A program made the translations under genes and the position numbers. Shown piece by piece: positions 59,601 through 64,000 of a stretch of 64,000 bases of DNA; the first letter of the stretch is position 1; every line of letters begins with the position of its first letter. The stretch spans positions 1,118,602,110 to 1,118,666,109 of the forward strand of contig OY728143.1 of assembly GCA_963277665.1 (NCBI GenBank). The letters are read 5' to 3'. This stretch comes from Viscum album (taxonomy: Eukaryota > Streptophyta > Magnoliopsida > Santalales > Viscaceae). The notes under the pieces were generated by a model. The model had not been told where the DNA came from. It worked only from the letters and a program-made list of their open reading frames with translations, and did no database searches.

Positions 59601-61783
59601 CACTAGTCTTTTATGAACATTCAATCATTTATTAGAATCTTTTGTATTAATAAAGGTCTCTTTTATTTAATTTTTTATCCCTTTATAAATTATTAATTAT
59701 TATTCTCTTTATAGATAATCAAACCTGTCATTGATCAAAATCACAATAACCTTACTAGTTCCAAAAATATTTTAATTTATAGTTTTCCTAAATTCTAGAA
59801 TTTTGGACCTAAAAAAATTATCACATTGAAAAAAATTCAAAAATAAACACTATTTATTATTTCCCAAAATAATAAATTTGTGAAAATATATTTATTCATC
59901 AACTTATGATCATATGGATTATATTAATTGAATGAACCTTTTAGAAATAAAACTTTTGGACTACACCTACTAATGCAAATGGATTTTGATCATTGAAAAA
60001 AATTATTACCCTTCCTCATATGAAATATCATATAGAAACATCCAAAAACCTATACCAATATTTTACATGTGTGAATGGATCTCTAATAATTGAATGGAAG
60101 AATCAAACTTACATCATATCCATTATAAAAAAACATTATCTTAGTAAAATCAAGAATAATCACTTTCCTAACTCATAACATCAAAATGTTTTTAATACCA
60201 TTCAAATGATCATTATAAAATCATAATATTTTATGATATAGTAGTCTATAAATTTATTTTATTTCACTGATAGAATTCCTTATATGTAACACTAAGTTTA
60301 AAAGAACTGTGGCATGCTATTAAAAAATGATTATTTAACGAGACAATTATTATCTCACTTTTGGATTAATTGTTATTAATATGGCTCATTAGGTTATGAA
60401 AAATTAATGGTTTACAAATTTATAAACGAAATTCATTGGTTATAAATTTATTATAAATTAAAATAAAAATAATTAGGAAAAAAGAGAGGTGTTTTAAAAT
60501 AAATTATGAGTGAAATGTATTATTATCATAATAAATTAATTTCACAAATATTGTGGAATAAATTTAATGATTTTTTACATTATAAATTGAATCAAAAATA
60601 TTAACCTTTATCTAATATTTTTTACATTACAATGGATAATAATAAATACATTATTAAAAAAATGGGTTTCACAACTTTTTTTGAAATTATTTTTAAATTA
60701 ATTTCAATAAATTATATATATTTGACACTAAAAAATGAATCTAATTTTTGAAATTATGATATTAAAAATGGAGAAATAGGGTCCTTTTATTTTTGTATCA
60801 AAATTAATTGTATCCTTGGTAAATTTTTGTCACCTCAATTAGAGTAAAACTCATAAAGTAGGGTTAATTTTTTTCGGATTTAAAATTATTATTACACTTG
60901 AACATATCCTATTGGATGAGTGTTTTTTAAATTAACATCCAAGAATCAAAACTGTGTCCACTTGATGGAATTTTTCATTGATTATAACAGTAAAAATAAT
61001 TTATGAATATGATAAAGACATAAGTCAATTTATTGACATCAATATCTCAAATATTTTTACATAAGTTTAAAATGAGAAAAAGTGTGGTTCTATGTGATTA
61101 TTTTTATTATAAATAAATATATATTATCATGTAAACTTATTCCTATTTTTTAGTAATTTAATAATTTTATTAAATGATTACACAATTACAACATAATATT
61201 TATTGTATTAAAAGAAATATAAAATAAATAATTTCAATTATATTAGAAGTCACAATTTTTTTATGATAAATTACGTTTAATGAATTTTTTGTTTCAATAT
61301 AACATATATGGTTATTTATAAAGGTATATATTCTAATTCTTTTGCATTCATGTTGTCATTAAATACAGATTTATTGAATATTGTAAAAAATGTAATTACT
61401 GATATTTAATGTTTAATAATATTTTATTAAGTTATTTAAAAATCATAAAATTAATTAAATAGGAAAAATAAGATGATTAATATATTATAATTTCATTCAT
61501 TTTATACTTATGTGATATTTATTGATTATAAGTAAAATTATAACCCATTAAACTTAAACATTTATTACCAAATTTAAGATTAATGTTGGTTAACCAAATG
61601 GTTAAATGAAATAAATAATATTTATAATGGCACTAAAACATATTTAAATTTCCTTAGATCCTGATATATGATCAATATAATAATATTATATTAATATCTA
61701 TCTATTTAGAATTAATTTTATTGATAATTTATTATTTATAATTTGATATTTTTAGTAATTCCAAGTGTGTCCTTCCACTCCCA

Positions 61784-61790
61784 TATAAAG
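61784..61790 (+). promoter_or_regulatory. possible TATA box of a decayed LTR
   Basis: TATAAAG in CCACTCCCATATAAAGGGGTACC, followed about 30 bases on by CATACACAACATT. The context is like an LTR core promoter, but no partner LTR or coding region was found. Confidence 0.3.
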
Positions 61791-62129
61791 GGGTACCTCA
61801 TTACTATTTTTCATACACAACATTAATCCATATATCTCAACAAAATGCTACAAATTTATCTTTTAAAAATACATAGCCACAAAATTATATTTTTTAGTCT
61901 TGAAATACAATTACAATGGACGTTAAGAAATGATATAAATGAGGTTTACCAAGGAAGTGGTAACCATCCCACCATACCAATTTCAATTTATTTATATCCA
62001 TTGGTTCCATATTTATGTGAAATTAATTAGAAAATTTGAACATTATTGTACTAATTATTAAAAAATTTAATTATTTATATGGAACTATCATTATCCACTA
62101 TCTTTTCCAAAAAGCGGGAACTGAAAGTA

Positions 62130-62500
62130 TTGTTCATTCGTATGTGTGGAATACTGCCACCTTTATGAATGGTTATAATCATAGGTAATATTATTATTTA
62201 TAATATTTAAAATATACTTCTTATTCTACAATATTAATATCATATCTACCTTCATTACCTTTCAAACTGTTGGAAAAAGGTTATATTTCTCATGGGTATG
62301 TGTAAACTAAATCTTCCATGAAGAGATGAAATTCATTTTTCATTTCCTTTATAAATATATTGTAATAATAATAGATTTATTAAATTAATATAGAATTTTT
62401 AATATTTTAATTATTATAGAAAGGTGAATTATAATTTACATTTCTTTAATTTCAACCATTGAATAATGGAAACAATATTTATGTGTTCGTACAAACTACG
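62130..62500 (-). repeat. inverted relatives of the 190-bp-spaced repeats
   Basis: TTCATTCGTATGTGTGG, CATGGGTATGTGTAAAC and TATGTGTTCGTACAAAC lie at about 62135, 62287 and 62478. Their reverse complements resemble the CACATACGAATAAG-type segments at 10735-11160, and the first is followed by a CTGCCACCTTTATGAA block like the reverse of TTCACGGAGGTGGTA. The match is short and by eye. Confidence 0.35.
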
Positions 62501-64000
62501 ATATTCATGAATTTTGAAATTCATTTTTTAACTAAAACATTAATAGATGATTATATATATACATACAAATATTCAATTTATATTATATTTATATTATTAT
62601 CAAAATTATGATGAATATGATTCCAAGGAAAAACTACAAGTACCAAAATTACTGAAACAGAAATATAAATGAAAAATGAAGCAGGTATCCCCTATAACAT
62701 TTATTTTAATAATGAATTTTTCCTAAAATGGTGAAAAAATGTTATAAGTAAATAATTTATCTTATTATATATGATATTATTTTTATTCTATAAATTTATA
62801 GTAAATATATATTAATTTTCAAATAGTTCCAAACAAATATGAAGAAATTCATACATGAGGTAAGGTTTTATTTCACAATCACATAATTATTCACCATTGT
62901 TTAAGTTTATGTATTTGGTGGGGAAATTATTTGATATTTATATAATAAAACAAATATATTTTCTTATAATATGGTTATTTATGGATATTACATGTTTTTG
63001 TTACATTTTTATTCTTTTAAATTACTCATCATTTCAAAATAATATATTATTAGAAAATCAATGTTGTTTTCAATTCAGTTGGGGATCTTTTTCTTCAATT
63101 TATTTATTATCTTTTAAAAAATTTCAAGAAAATTCTCACTATTACACTATAATCATTCAATTTCATTTTTCCCATATATTATTTAAATAAATTAAATAAT
63201 TATTATTTATGTTTTTGGAATGAGGTACTATTTTGTAATTTTTTGAAAATATGAAATGAATCTTTGTTTTAACGTACTATTCGTGAAACTAATTTCCCAC
63301 TATCTTAAAATCTCTATGTTTAAAGCTTACTTTGAAATAATCCATGGGCATTCTCAAAGAAAATATTTTCTCCCATAATAATATAATTTTTATTCTTTAA
63401 AATTTATTTCATAAGTGAAAATTATATTTTCATAAATAGTGTATTTAATTACCTTTTAATGTTATTTATATTAATATTAAAAAAAATACTATAATTTAAA
63501 TATGATTCATTGGGGACATTTTTTAATGATACTTTAATTTTTTCATTGAATTTTTCAAGACCATTTTATCTAGGGATGGATTTCACATTTTTTATTCTAG
63601 TTCATCTAAGATAGACAGATTTTGACAGATTGAAAATTAAAATTTACTTACGTATATAAATATTATCTAAAAAGTGGGTAATAATTATAATTAGTTAATG
63701 GAAATAAATAGACACAATAATTAATAATGGAGTCATTGAAAACAAGTTTATGATTATTTAATACCTAACCCTTATAATGAATTTTTTGAAATCAGTGGAA
63801 TTTGAGACTAGATCCTCCTTGATGAGGCCTTCAAAACTATAGGCCGTATTTTATGAGGATGGGATACAATGTTTGACACTAATATTCATTTCCTTAAAAC
63901 CATGTATCTAAAAAACCTTTCTTATAGATGCATACAAAATTTTCTATATTAGTTTCCACTTGAATAATCATCTCCTCCATTTTATTTACCTACTCTAGTG

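Larger units (their letters stand above)
56568..64000. other. AT-rich DNA without recognisable genes
   Basis: About 7.4 kb with no protein match on either strand, although it should contain the remainder of the interrupted Athila element if that model is right. It includes a run of thirteen G at 56638-56650, a somewhat less AT-rich part at 56.6-57.5 kb, a TATA-like site at 61784 and inverted relatives of the 190-bp-spaced repeats at 62130-62500. Short frames (57341-57532, 59993-60178, 62897-63190) have no recognisable domain. Confidence 0.5.

Overview
This window is repeat-rich nuclear DNA from a seed plant with a large, retrotransposon-filled genome. The evidence is the set of element lineages in it: a Tat/Ogre-type Ty3 element, two chromoviruses of Del/Tekay type and an Athila-type Ty3 element, all plant lineages. 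I cannot name the species. I found no host protein gene, no rRNA or tRNA gene and no CRISPR array. Nearly every open frame is a fragment of a retrotransposon polyprotein or a chance frame in AT-rich DNA.

Layout. 1-9267 (minus): the 5' part of a Tat/Ogre element. Read right to left it has a 2.3 kb 5' LTR, a primer binding site, a pre-gag ORF, gag, protease, reverse transcriptase (RT), and two RNase H segments that run off the left edge. Gag-pro keeps one frame over about 3.9 kb with scattered stops. 9268-15747: AT-rich DNA with no gene, including three diverged repeats spaced about 190 bp. 15748-29218 (plus): an old chromovirus with two 2.6 kb LTRs, an initiator-Met-tRNA primer site and decayed gag, protease, RT and RNase H; the integrase is gone. 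Nested in it, 18721-23370 is a GC-rich LTR-like block with a 151-bp and a 51-bp tandem array.

29219-36859: AT-rich DNA holding a 190-bp copy of part of the chromovirus LTR and, directly next to it, an 832-bp foldback element with 350-bp arms. 36860-43375 (plus): two 2.0 kb LTRs around a 2.5 kb non-coding interior. 44460-46250 (plus): Athila-type gag and protease remnants. 46689 to about 56567 (minus): a second chromovirus with all domains traceable, from a primer site at the right to a chromodomain at the left. 56568-64000: AT-rich DNA without recognisable genes; one part carries inverted relatives of the 190-bp-spaced repeats.

The picture is layered insertion and decay. The oldest copies are AT-rich and full of stops but keep their frame for hundreds of bases, as expected from cytosine deamination in methylated DNA. 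The Tat element and the GC-rich block are much less eroded and probably arrived later. None of the proteins here looks functional. Features most worth following are the foldback hairpin next to the recent partial LTR copy, the structured repeats inside the long LTRs, and the LTR-LTR-gag order of the Athila region. Domain calls were made by eye against remembered family motifs; no search was run.
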